A stretch of 13,904 nt of DNA, taken from assembly GCA_964481075.1 (NCBI GenBank), contig CAYZSD010000087.1:1-13904 (forward strand). The letters are read 5' to 3'. The position numbers and the translations under genes are program-made. Within the stretch, counting starts at the first letter, position 1; every line of letters begins with the position of its first letter. Of this stretch, positions 6,862 through 13,904 are shown in pieces. The DNA comes from MWFE01 sp964481075 (lineage in GTDB: Bacteria > Bacteroidota > Bacteroidia > Bacteroidales > Tenuifilaceae). The notes under the pieces are model-generated. The model was not told the origin of the DNA, made no database searches, and was given only the letters and a program-made list of their open reading frames with translations.

Positions 6862-9819
6862 ATGACAAACCCTGAGAAATCAATTAGGTTAAGTAAACTG
6901 GCGAGAGAGTTCAATGTGGGAATAACCACTCTTGTGGAGTTTCTCCAAAAGAAAGGACATAAAGTTCAAAGCGATCCTAACACAAAGGTCGATACAAACC
7001 TTTATGACCTACTTGCAAAGGAGTTTGGCGCCGAGATAAACCTTAAGAAGGAGTCGAAAAAGGTTAGCTTAATTACCCTTCGTGAGAAGAAAGAATCTGT
7101 TTCGATTGATGACTTTGAAAAGGAAGGTCACGAGGACACAGACTCTGAATTAGACACAAGAAGTGAACTAATTATAAAAAACGTTGCGCCAGAAGCTGAA
7201 CCTTTTGATGTTGAAAAACCTAAGATAGGGTTGAAGGTTACAGGGAAAATCGATTTGGATTCCCTAAGCCCTAAAAAAACAGAGAAGCAAAAGGAAGAAG
7301 AACCTGTCAAGGAGATTGCTGCCCCTACACAAAAATCAGAAGAAAAACCAAAGCTAGAGAAACCTACAGATAAAGTTGAACATATTGAAACTAAAGTTTC
7401 TAAACTTGAAAGCCCCAAAGTAGTAGGCAAGGTTAACCTTGAGAAGAAATCAAAACCAACCAAAGCTGAAAAGCATACCCCTGATTTTGAAACGTCTCAC
7501 AAAAATACATCGGCTGAAGAAAAAAGCGAAGTAATTGGAAATGAAGACAGAAATGTTTCAGCCATCGAAGATAAAGAGCCAGAAATAGGCGTGGAAGAGG
7601 TTATTGATATTGCCCCAGAAGATAATAAGCGGAGAGCCGATGAAGTTTATCGTTCAGAGATAGAAAAACTTACAGGACCTGTTGTGGTAGGTAAAATTGA
7701 TCTGGCGAACGTTGAACCTAAGAAGAAACCCATTGCCTCAACTGCTGAAAACGGAAAGCTTAAGAAGAAACGTAGGAAAAGAATTCGTAAAGACAACCAA
7801 AAAGTTAACGTTCAGCCTGATGCAGAAAACAAGGTCGCTACTCAAAGTAAACCAAGCACCCCTTCAACGAATCAAAATCTAAAAAAACGGAAGAAAAAGC
7901 CTTTCAGGCAAGAAGTTAACGAAGAGGATGTACAAAAACAGATAAAGGAAACCCTGGCTAGGCTCACATCAAAAGGTGCAAAATCGAAAGGTTCAAAGTA
8001 TCGACGCGAGAAAAGGGATCTGATATCTGCCAAGCAACAGGAGGAACTTGAAAGACTAGAACAGGACAAGAAAGTACTAAAGGTTACTGAATTTGTTTCA
8101 GTTAATGAACTTTCAAGTATGATGGATATTCCTGCAACCGATGTTATCGAAGTTTGCATGAACCTTGGTCTTATGGTTTCCATTAACCAAAGGCTTGATG
8201 CTGAAACAATGGCTTTAGTAGCAGATGAATTTGGCTACAAAGTTGATTTTGTTAGCGTTGAACTTCAAGAATCTATTGGTGTTGAGGAAGATAAACCTGA
8301 AGATCTTTTACCACGCCCCCCAATTGTAACCGTGATGGGGCATGTTGACCACGGCAAAACCTCCCTCCTTGACTTTATTCGTCGTTCTAATGTGATTGCT
8401 GGTGAGGCTGGTGGCATTACTCAGCACATTGGTGCATACAGCGTAGAACTAGATGAAGGTAAGCAAATCACTTTCCTTGATACTCCTGGTCACGAGGCTT
8501 TTACAGCCATGCGTGCCCGTGGAGCGAAAATTACCGATGTGGTAATTATTGTTGTTGCTGCTGACGATAGCGTTATGCCTCAAACAATAGAAGCGATAAA
8601 CCACGCAAGCGCAGCTGGTGTTCCTATTGTTTTTGCTATTAACAAGATCGACAAGCCCAATGCTAACCCTGAGAAAATTAAGGAGAGGTTAGCAAGCATG
8701 AATTATATGGTAGAGGAATGGGGCGGAAAATACCAAAGTCAAGATATCTCTGCCAAGCAAGGGCTTAATGTAGAAAAGCTCCTTGAAAAAGTACTCCTCG
8801 AGGCCGAACTCCTCGACCTTAAGGCAAACCCGAACAAGAAGGCAATGGGTACAATCATCGAATCATCTTTGGATAAAGGTAGAGGTTATACTGCGACACT
8901 ATTAGTTCAGTCGGGTACATTACGACAAGGAGATATCATGATTGCTGGCACCCACTTTGGCCATGTAAAAGCCATGTTCAACGAAAGGGGAAAACGGATT
9001 CATATAGCAGGGCCATCAACCCCCGTTCAAGTTATTGGTCTAAACGGTGCACCTTTAGCTGGTGACTACTTCAACGTTATGGACAGCGACAAGGAGGCAA
9101 AAGAAATAGCCAATAAGAGGGAGCAGCTTCAACGTATGCAAGGACTAAGAGCACACAAGCATATTACCCTCGATGAGATTGGAAGAAGGATTGCTGTAGG
9201 GAACTTCCAGGAACTCAACATAGTTCTTAAAGGTGACGTGGATGGCTCAATCGAAGCTCTATCTGACTCGCTCATTAAGCTTTCAACTGAACAGATTCAG
9301 GTTAACGTTATCCATAAGGCCGTAGGGCAAATTTCCGAATCGGACATCCTGCTTGCAGCAGCATCGAACGCCCTTGTTATTGGCTTCCAGGTTAGACCAT
9401 CGGTTGGTGCAAGGAAACTTGCCGAAAAGGAGCAGATTGACATAAGATTATACTCCATCATTTATGATGCAATCAACGAGCTAAAGTCGGCCATGGAAGG
9501 AATGCTTTCACCCGAAATTAAAGAGGAAGTACTTGGTACAGCCGAAGTTCTTGAGGTATTCAAAATTACCAAGGTTGGTTCTGTCGCTGGTTGTATTGTA
9601 AGGGAAGGAAAGATTCAACGTAATGCTAAGTGCCGTCTCATCCGCGATGGTATCGTTGTTTATACCGGTGATCTTGGCTCGCTGAAACGATTCAAGGATG
9701 ATGCCAAGGAAGTTGCCAACGGCTTTGAGTGTGGACTTAACATTGTCAACTTCAACGATATAAAGCAAGGCGATCTAATTGAATCGTTCCACGAAATTGA
9801 GGTACGTCGAAAACTCTAG
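6862..9819 (+). CDS. infB: Translation initiation factor IF-2
   Basis: GTPase that delivers formyl-Met-tRNA to the 30S subunit and promotes subunit joining. The 985-residue protein starts with an IF2_N helical domain (about 6-56, IRLSKLAREFNVG). A long charged, probably disordered linker follows (about 60-400), with Lys/Arg clusters such as KKKRRKRIRK, and then a second IF2_N-like domain (about 405-462). The G domain is complete: GHVDHGKT (493-500), GGITQH (517-522), DTPGH (540-544), NKID (594-597) and SAK (630-632). C-terminal domains include PSVGARKLAEKEQI and the initiator-binding C2 region with VGSVAGCIVREGKI. It is longer than E. coli IF2 (890) because of the linker. The linker carries a short motif three times, listed separately. 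It follows nusA by 37 bp; the next gene is lepA. Confidence 0.97.
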   Translation: MTNPEKSIRLSKLAREFNVGITTLVEFLQKKGHKVQSDPNTKVDTNLYDLLAKEFGAEINLKKESKKVSLITLREKKESVSIDDFEKEGHEDTDSELDTRSELIIKNVAPEAEPFDVEKPKIGLKVTGKIDLDSLSPKKTEKQKEEEPVKEIAAPTQKSEEKPKLEKPTDKVEHIETKVSKLESPKVVGKVNLEKKSKPTKAEKHTPDFETSHKNTSAEEKSEVIGNEDRNVSAIEDKEPEIGVEEVIDIAPEDNKRRADEVYRSEIEKLTGPVVVGKIDLANVEPKKKPIASTAENGKLKKKRRKRIRKDNQKVNVQPDAENKVATQSKPSTPSTNQNLKKRKKKPFRQEVNEEDVQKQIKETLARLTSKGAKSKGSKYRREKRDLISAKQQEELERLEQDKKVLKVTEFVSVNELSSMMDIPATDVIEVCMNLGLMVSINQRLDAETMALVADEFGYKVDFVSVELQESIGVEEDKPEDLLPRPPIVTVMGHVDHGKTSLLDFIRRSNVIAGEAGGITQHIGAYSVELDEGKQITFLDTPGHEAFTAMRARGAKITDVVIIVVAADDSVMPQTIEAINHASAAGVPIVFAINKIDKPNANPEKIKERLASMNYMVEEWGGKYQSQDISAKQGLNVEKLLEKVLLEAELLDLKANPNKKAMGTIIESSLDKGRGYTATLLVQSGTLRQGDIMIAGTHFGHVKAMFNERGKRIHIAGPSTPVQVIGLNGAPLAGDYFNVMDSDKEAKEIANKREQLQRMQGLRAHKHITLDEIGRRIAVGNFQELNIVLKGDVDGSIEALSDSLIKLSTEQIQVNVIHKAVGQISESDILLAAASNALVIGFQVRPSVGARKLAEKEQIDIRLYSIIYDAINELKSAMEGMLSPEIKEEVLGTAEVLEVFKITKVGSVAGCIVREGKIQRNAKCRLIRDGIVVYTGDLGSLKRFKDDAKEVANGFECGLNIVNFNDIKQGDLIESFHEIEVRRKL
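7237..7704 (+). repeat. Three dispersed copies of a V-x-G-K-[IV]-[DN]-L motif in the IF2 linker
   Basis: Within the otherwise low-complexity linker the peptide recurs as VTGKIDL (residues 126-132), VVGKVNL (187-193) and VVGKIDL (275-281). Lysine-rich sequence follows each copy, with SPKK or EPKKK after the first and third. The copies are 61 and 88 residues apart and differ in codon use, so they look retained at the protein level and not like a recent DNA duplication. I recall similar GKIDL-type peptides in other Bacteroidota IF2 linkers but know of no assigned function. Confidence 0.6.
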
Positions 9820-9870
9820 CCCTTTCCATTATCTCAGATTTAGGAAAATGCTACCTGAAAAGAATTCAAC

Positions 9871-11658
9871 ATGAAGAATATAAGGAACTTCTGCATTATT
9901 GCACATATCGACCACGGGAAAAGCACTCTGGCCGATCGACTGCTGGAGTTTACAAACACCATTACAGACAAGGAAAGGCAAGAGCAAGTTCTTGATAACA
10001 TGGAACTTGAGCGCGAAAAGGGGATTACTATAAAGAGTCATGCCATCCAAATGGAGCATGAATTTCAGGGTGTAAATTACACCCTAAACCTAATCGACAC
10101 CCCAGGCCATGTTGACTTCTCCTACGAGGTTTCAAGAGCAATAGCTTCTTGCGAAGGAGCTCTGCTTGTGGTTGATGCCAGTCAAGGCATTCAGGCCCAA
10201 ACCATTTCAAATCTATACCTGGCCATTGAACACGATTTGGAAATTATTCCTATCGTAAACAAAATCGATATGGATGCAGCCATGGTCGAAGACACAAAGG
10301 ATCAAATAGTTGACCTCCTTGGCTGTACACATAACGATATTATTCCTGCAAGCGCAAAAACAGGAATAGGTATTGAACAGATCCTTGAAGCAATCATCAA
10401 TAAAATACCTCCACCCAAGGGAGATCCTGAAGCTCCACTCCAAGCACTAATCTTCGACTCCGTCTTCAACTCGTTCCGAGGAATAATTGCCTACTTCAAA
10501 GTTTTTAACGGAACTATTCGCAAAGGCGATAAAGTTAAGTTTTTTAATACAAACCACGAATACGATGCCGATGAAGTTGGCATTCTTCGATTAAAACTTG
10601 TACCAAAGAATTCTGTGAGCGCCGGTGATGTAGGTTACATCATTTCTGGAATAAAGGACTCATCGGATGTTAAGGTTGGCGACACAATAACCCATGTTAG
10701 TCGTCCATGCAGCAAGGGCATTTCGGGTTTCGAAGATGTTAAACCTATGGTATTTGCAGGTTTATACCCTGTAGAAGCTGACGACTACGAAGACCTTAGA
10801 GCTTCACTCGACAAGCTTAAGCTAAACGATGCTTCCCTTACATACGAACCTGAAAGTTCTCTGGCTCTTGGTTTTGGATTCCGTTGCGGTTTTCTTGGCT
10901 TGCTGCACATGGAGATTGTACAAGAGCGTCTGTTCAGGGAATTCGATATGGACGTTATTACAACTGTTCCAAACGTTTCGTACAACGTCTATACAACCAA
11001 AGGTGAAATCATTGAAATTCACAATCCAAGCGGCTTACCTGCACCCAACTACATCGATCGCATCGAGGAGCCAACCATAAAGGCACAGATAATCACTAAC
11101 AGCGAATCGCTGGGGGCTGTAATGAAGCTATGTATCGACAAGCGTGGTGAGGTGAAGAATCAGGTTTTTCTCACTACAAATCGTATTGAGCTTAGTTTTG
11201 TAATGCCTCTCTCCGAAATAGTGTTCGACTTCTACGATAAGCTCAAGTCTATCTCAAGAGGTTATGCCTCTTTCGACTACCATATTGAAGGATTTCAGGA
11301 AGCAAGCCTGGTTCGCCTCGATGTTCTCCTTAACGGAGAAATGGTAGATGCGCTTTCAACCCTTATCCATCGCGATTACGCCTACCCATTCGGTAGAAAA
11401 ATGTGCGAAAAGTTAAAAGAGCTCATACCTCGGCAGCAATTCGACATTGCCATTCAAGCCGCTGTTGGGTCGAAGATTATTGCTCGAGAAACCATAAAAG
11501 CCCTTCGTAAGGATGTTACAGCAAAGTGCTACGGTGGGGACATCACTCGTAAGCGTAAACTCCTCGAAAAACAGAAGAAGGGAAAGAAAAGGATGCGTCA
11601 GGTTGGAAACGTAGAAGTACCACAACAAGCATTCCTGGCAGTTCTAAAGATGGATTAG
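9871..11658 (+). CDS. lepA: Elongation factor 4 (LepA)
   Basis: Ribosome-dependent GTPase related to EF-G, implicated in initiation, 30S assembly or back-translocation. The 595 residues match the family (599 in E. coli). The G domain is complete: AHIDHGKST (11-19), REKGITIK (48-55), DTPGH with the catalytic His80, NKID (130-133) and SAKTG (161-165). EF-G-like domains II, III and V follow, with GFRCGFLGLLHMEIVQERL and EPTIKAQIITN. The LepA-specific C-terminal domain is present, with CYGGDITRKRKLLEKQKKGK and a final VPQQAFLAVLKMD. It starts at ATG 9871, 51 bp after infB. In enterobacteria lepA sits with lepB and infB with rbfA, so this adjacency differs; it is probably read with infB, as I see no strong promoter in the gap. 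Confidence 0.97.
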   Translation: MKNIRNFCIIAHIDHGKSTLADRLLEFTNTITDKERQEQVLDNMELEREKGITIKSHAIQMEHEFQGVNYTLNLIDTPGHVDFSYEVSRAIASCEGALLVVDASQGIQAQTISNLYLAIEHDLEIIPIVNKIDMDAAMVEDTKDQIVDLLGCTHNDIIPASAKTGIGIEQILEAIINKIPPPKGDPEAPLQALIFDSVFNSFRGIIAYFKVFNGTIRKGDKVKFFNTNHEYDADEVGILRLKLVPKNSVSAGDVGYIISGIKDSSDVKVGDTITHVSRPCSKGISGFEDVKPMVFAGLYPVEADDYEDLRASLDKLKLNDASLTYEPESSLALGFGFRCGFLGLLHMEIVQERLFREFDMDVITTVPNVSYNVYTTKGEIIEIHNPSGLPAPNYIDRIEEPTIKAQIITNSESLGAVMKLCIDKRGEVKNQVFLTTNRIELSFVMPLSEIVFDFYDKLKSISRGYASFDYHIEGFQEASLVRLDVLLNGEMVDALSTLIHRDYAYPFGRKMCEKLKELIPRQQFDIAIQAAVGSKIIARETIKALRKDVTAKCYGGDITRKRKLLEKQKKGKKRMRQVGNVEVPQQAFLAVLKMD

Positions 11659-11695
11659 GCAGCTACCTCGTGTGTTCAAAAGAATAACCTGACTA

Positions 11696-12475
11696 GTGGA
11701 AAAACTTTGTCGTTGGTGGATGCTATATAGGATGGGCTATCTGAGTAATCAGGCTGGGATCATGCGACGTTTTCTCAGGGAAGAAGGTTCTTGGGAATCC
11801 CATTTGGCAAACTCACGAAAAACTATCCTTGAAGCATTTCATGAAGTAAAACCCAAAAAAATTGCATTTCTTGGAAGCGGTTGGTTGCTCGATATCCCAC
11901 TTAAAGAACTTTTAGATGCAGGTGCTGAGGTTTCGCTATTCGACATTGCTCACCCCTCCCCCATCCGTCATAAATTCAGGGACTCGAAAAACTTGAAATT
12001 CATTGATTATGACCTGACTCAAGGTGGCGTTGAAGTTGCATGGGTTCTAAAAAGAAGAAAAAAAGAAAATCTGCTATTTCCCTTTGAAAACCTTCAAAAC
12101 AAGGAAAATCAAAGGTCTTTTGACCTATCTGACTTTGACCTTATAGTATCTTCCAATATTTTAAGCCAGCTCCATTTCCATATTGTTGAATTCTTGCTAA
12201 AAAAATCATTAATCAGAGAATCTCAGGGACAAAACCTGATACTCACCTTTCAAGAGAACCACTTAAGAATGCTTCCACAGGGAAAGAGCCTACTGATTAC
12301 AGACTACGATGAGGAGCTATTCGAAAATGGGAAGCTTATTGGGGTAAACCCAAGGGTCTTTTGCAATCTGAATGATTTGTGGAAAATTTGCGAATGGCAA
12401 TGGATATTCGATACCCACAAGTCATACGCAGAAACGACGAAAGTAGTTCTGAATGTAAGAGCCTTTAGAATATAG
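11696..12475 (+). CDS. Uncharacterised Rossmann-fold, methyltransferase-like protein
   Basis: A 259-residue protein I cannot assign to a named family with confidence. The first 45 residues are helical and basic with aromatic residues (YRMGYLSNQAGIMRRFLRE). Then comes a Rossmann-type beta-loop-alpha unit, KKIAFLGSGWLLDIPL (54-69), and a second strand ending in an acidic residue, VSLFDIAHP (79-87). These resemble SAM-methyltransferase motif I and the ribose-binding acid. A strand-loop FDLIVSSNILSQLH (147-160) occupies the motif IV region. There is no signal peptide or membrane segment, so it is probably cytosolic. It starts 37 bp after lepA and is likely cotranscribed. The GTG at 11696 follows an in-frame stop at 11690-11692; ATG 11720 (251 residues) is a real alternative. 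Methyltransferase activity is inference; the substrate is unknown. Confidence 0.7.
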   Translation: MEKLCRWWMLYRMGYLSNQAGIMRRFLREEGSWESHLANSRKTILEAFHEVKPKKIAFLGSGWLLDIPLKELLDAGAEVSLFDIAHPSPIRHKFRDSKNLKFIDYDLTQGGVEVAWVLKRRKKENLLFPFENLQNKENQRSFDLSDFDLIVSSNILSQLHFHIVEFLLKKSLIRESQGQNLILTFQENHLRMLPQGKSLLITDYDEELFENGKLIGVNPRVFCNLNDLWKICEWQWIFDTHKSYAETTKVVLNVRAFRI

Positions 12476-12491
12476 AGGTACTGAACTATCC

Positions 12492-13754
12492 TTAAACTTC
12501 CTTCCAGCATTTAACCCAGTCAACCTCAAATGTTGCCGGGAGCATGCTATCATCGGCATCATCAATTACACCCGACGAAATAACCAGATATGCTGGTATT
12601 TCGGGAAGATTGTTAGAGGTTTCAAGATATGGAATACCATTGATCTTCCAAACTATCCTACTGGGAGTCCAATCAACCCCAAGGATAAAAAATTCTTTAT
12701 CGATTTCGAAGCCTGAAAGGGTTGTTTTACATGAACTTGCTTTCTTCTTTGTACCGTTCTGCCAGAATAGTGAGCCTTGTATTGAGGGCTTACTGCTTTT
12801 CCCTTCGAAACGAAACACGTTGATGTGCGGGAGCATCTGGTCGCCCACAAGCCAAAAGGCATGGTAAAGGCCTTTCACACATGAAAACCTCACCTTTGCT
12901 TCGAACCTCCCATTCTTCTGTCGGAATGAACTTCCTGAATTGATTATCCCGGATGTATAATCGAAGCCCTTTGGGATAAAACCATGAGTTAAATGCCAAG
13001 CCATTCCCTCAGCCTTCTCCTTTTTTGTTGAAATCTTAAGGATACTTTCGTTAATATGAATATTCTTGCTTTCAGTGTACCAGTGCTTATCTGCGGCAAG
13101 AGTGTAAGTTTTGCTCAATAGTGCATCGCCCCAGAAGTAGCGAGTAATCCATTTCTGATTATTCAAATTGTTCTCAGAAAAATCATCGGAAAAAACCAAC
13201 TTCCAGCGTTTTATGTCATCAAACTTTTTAGTGTTTTCAAGTGAGTAAAACCATTTTATCTTTTCCGACTTAGTAAGCTGCTGGTATTCTGACAGTTTTT
13301 TGAATTCTTCGGATTGGTTAAACTTATCTTTTGAAAGAAGATATGCTCTATTCTTCTGGAAATCTTCACTAAGGGTCAGACTTTGAAGAGAGTTGTATTG
13401 CCTGAGTATCTCAGAATCCTTAACCAGGAAATAATCGTTTAAGGGAGCCCAATTCTTCAACTTGAAGTACTGCTTTACTTCACTATCCTTCTTAAGGCCA
13501 ATGTATTCTAATTCACGCTGATACTCGTCGCTATTTTCTTTTCGGTGCAACTTTCTTTCAGCCTTATATTCGGGCGACTCGACAAATGATTTGAGTGCCA
13601 AAAATCGAGCAGGTTTGCCTGAGAGTTCAATTTCTTGAAATCTTTCAAGAATCTCAGAGTTGTTTACTTTCAGGTAATTCCTAATAGCCTTGTTTTTCGA
13701 AAGTTCAATAAATTGCTTTTCCTGCTTATACTCCTCGGAATCGTTATACTTCAA
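12492..13754 (-). CDS. GH16-like (concanavalin A fold) protein with N-terminal helical repeats; catalytic residues replaced
   Basis: At least 420 residues in two parts. Residues 1-183 are charged helical repeats of about 70 residues (listed separately). Residues 184-420 look like a GH16 / laminarinase-type jelly roll: WKLVFSDDF (184-192), KNGRFEAKVRF (280-290), YHAFWLVGD (297-305), FFILGVDWTPSRIVWKING (355-373) and VDWVKCWK (411-418). Where GH16 enzymes have E-x-D-x-x-E, this has HINVFR: His310, Asn312 and Arg315 replace all three acids, so hydrolysis by the usual mechanism is unlikely. No signal peptide is visible, unusual since GH16 enzymes are normally exported. The given start is TTG; no ATG or GTG lies upstream before the stop at 13803-13805, and the repeat seems to continue upstream, so the true start may be ATG 13801 with a frameshift. 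It converges on the previous gene, 16 bp apart. Confidence 0.75.
   Translation of the reverse strand: MKYNDSEEYKQEKQFIELSKNKAIRNYLKVNNSEILERFQEIELSGKPARFLALKSFVESPEYKAERKLHRKENSDEYQRELEYIGLKKDSEVKQYFKLKNWAPLNDYFLVKDSEILRQYNSLQSLTLSEDFQKNRAYLLSKDKFNQSEEFKKLSEYQQLTKSEKIKWFYSLENTKKFDDIKRWKLVFSDDFSENNLNNQKWITRYFWGDALLSKTYTLAADKHWYTESKNIHINESILKISTKKEKAEGMAWHLTHGFIPKGFDYTSGIINSGSSFRQKNGRFEAKVRFSCVKGLYHAFWLVGDQMLPHINVFRFEGKSSKPSIQGSLFWQNGTKKKASSCKTTLSGFEIDKEFFILGVDWTPSRIVWKINGIPYLETSNNLPEIPAYLVISSGVIDDADDSMLPATFEVDWVKCWKEV
13206..13745 (-). repeat. Tandem ~70-residue helical repeats in the GH16-like protein (two full, one partial)
   Basis: Each unit opens with S-[DE]-E-[YF], then a helix of the pattern E..[YF]..L.K...[IV][KR].[YF]..[LV] and a second, more variable helix. 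Openings are SEEY (6-9), SDEY (75-78) and SEEF (148-151), spaced 69 and 73 residues. Related half-units SPEYKAER (60-67) and SEDFQKNR (129-136) lie near the ends of units 1 and 2. The third copy is partial and runs straight into the GH16-like fold at Trp184. I do not know a named domain for it; FF-like or spectrin-like helical hairpins are possible comparisons only. Confidence 0.6.
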
Positions 13755-13847
13755 CGCATTAAGTTCCTTCTTTTTCTTTTCTGGTGCTCCAGATAGAACA
13801 TATTACTTTAGGGTATGGTATTGCTTTAATTATGCTGATTGTGAGAA

Positions 13848-13904
13848 TTAGATGTACTCTTCGAACTCTTCCCTGAGTGCCTTATCGATAGCCTCGTATG
13901 CCTC
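13848..13904 (-). CDS. C-terminal end of an unidentified gene (partial)
   Basis: Eighteen codons enter from the right edge on the minus strand and stop with TAA at 13848-13850, encoding EAYEAIDKALREEFEEYI. The peptide is acidic and would form an amphipathic helix. It is too short to assign. It precedes the GH16-like gene in the same direction: 46 bp separate its stop from the candidate ATG at 13801, close enough for one transcript. The frame could be open by chance. Confidence 0.4.
   Translation of the reverse strand, partial: EAYEAIDKALREEFEEYI

Noticed and set aside
7128..8183. Long open frames on the minus strand opposite the infB linker
   Set aside because: Their Ser/Phe-rich composition is what results from reading the complement of Lys/Glu-rich codons; they match no family and overlap a certain gene.
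9848..9874. Mini-ORF MLPEKNST whose stop overlaps the lepA start as ATGA
   Set aside because: Eight codons in a 51-bp gap arise easily by chance, and no ribosome-binding signal supports it. It could be a translational coupler, but nothing in the sequence favours that over coincidence.

Overview
The window looks like a chromosomal housekeeping segment from a Gram-negative member of the Bacteroidota, probably near the Bacteroidales/Marinilabiliales. Three things point there: an LpxC-FabZ fusion protein, promoters of the Bacteroidota type (TTTG, about 19 nt, TAnnTTTG) with no clear Shine-Dalgarno sites, and a short NusA. I see no tRNA, rRNA, CRISPR array, insertion sequence or phage gene. Genes are tightly packed, and no stretch over 300 bp lacks one.

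Layout: (1) 3-203 (+) is the C-terminal tail of a SpoIIE-type PP2C phosphatase cut by the window edge. (2) 231-4852 (-) is a lipid A cluster, read from right to left: HD-domain phosphohydrolase, lpxD, lpxC/fabZ, lpxA. A likely internal promoter lies before lpxC/fabZ. (3) 4853-5092 is a divergent intergenic region with a near-perfect Bacteroidota promoter and a leader hairpin in front of rimP. (4) 5093-11658 (+) is a translation/transcription cluster: rimP, nusA, infB, lepA. (5) 11696-12475 (+) is a Rossmann/methyltransferase-like protein of unknown role, just after lepA. (6) 12492-13754 (-) is a GH16-like protein preceded by about 70-residue helical repeats. It lacks all three GH16 catalytic acids and has no signal peptide, and its 5' end seems to need a frameshift. 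(7) 13848-13904 (-) is the last 18 codons of an unidentified gene.

How the genes work together: LpxA acylates UDP-GlcNAc, LpxC deacetylates the product, and LpxD adds the second acyl chain. The fused FabZ acts on the same 3-hydroxyacyl-ACP pool that LpxA and LpxD draw on. RimP matures the 30S subunit, NusA tunes elongation and termination, IF2 delivers initiator tRNA, and LepA/EF4 acts on elongating or assembling ribosomes. The two cores are divergent, and their best promoters share an identical 17-nt sequence.

Most of the window is conventional. The unusual part is the right end: the GH16-like pseudoenzyme with its repeats and possible broken or recoded start. Smaller points of interest are the rimP leader hairpin, the thrice-repeated V-x-G-K-[IV]-[DN]-L motif in the IF2 linker, and the uncharacterised gene behind lepA.
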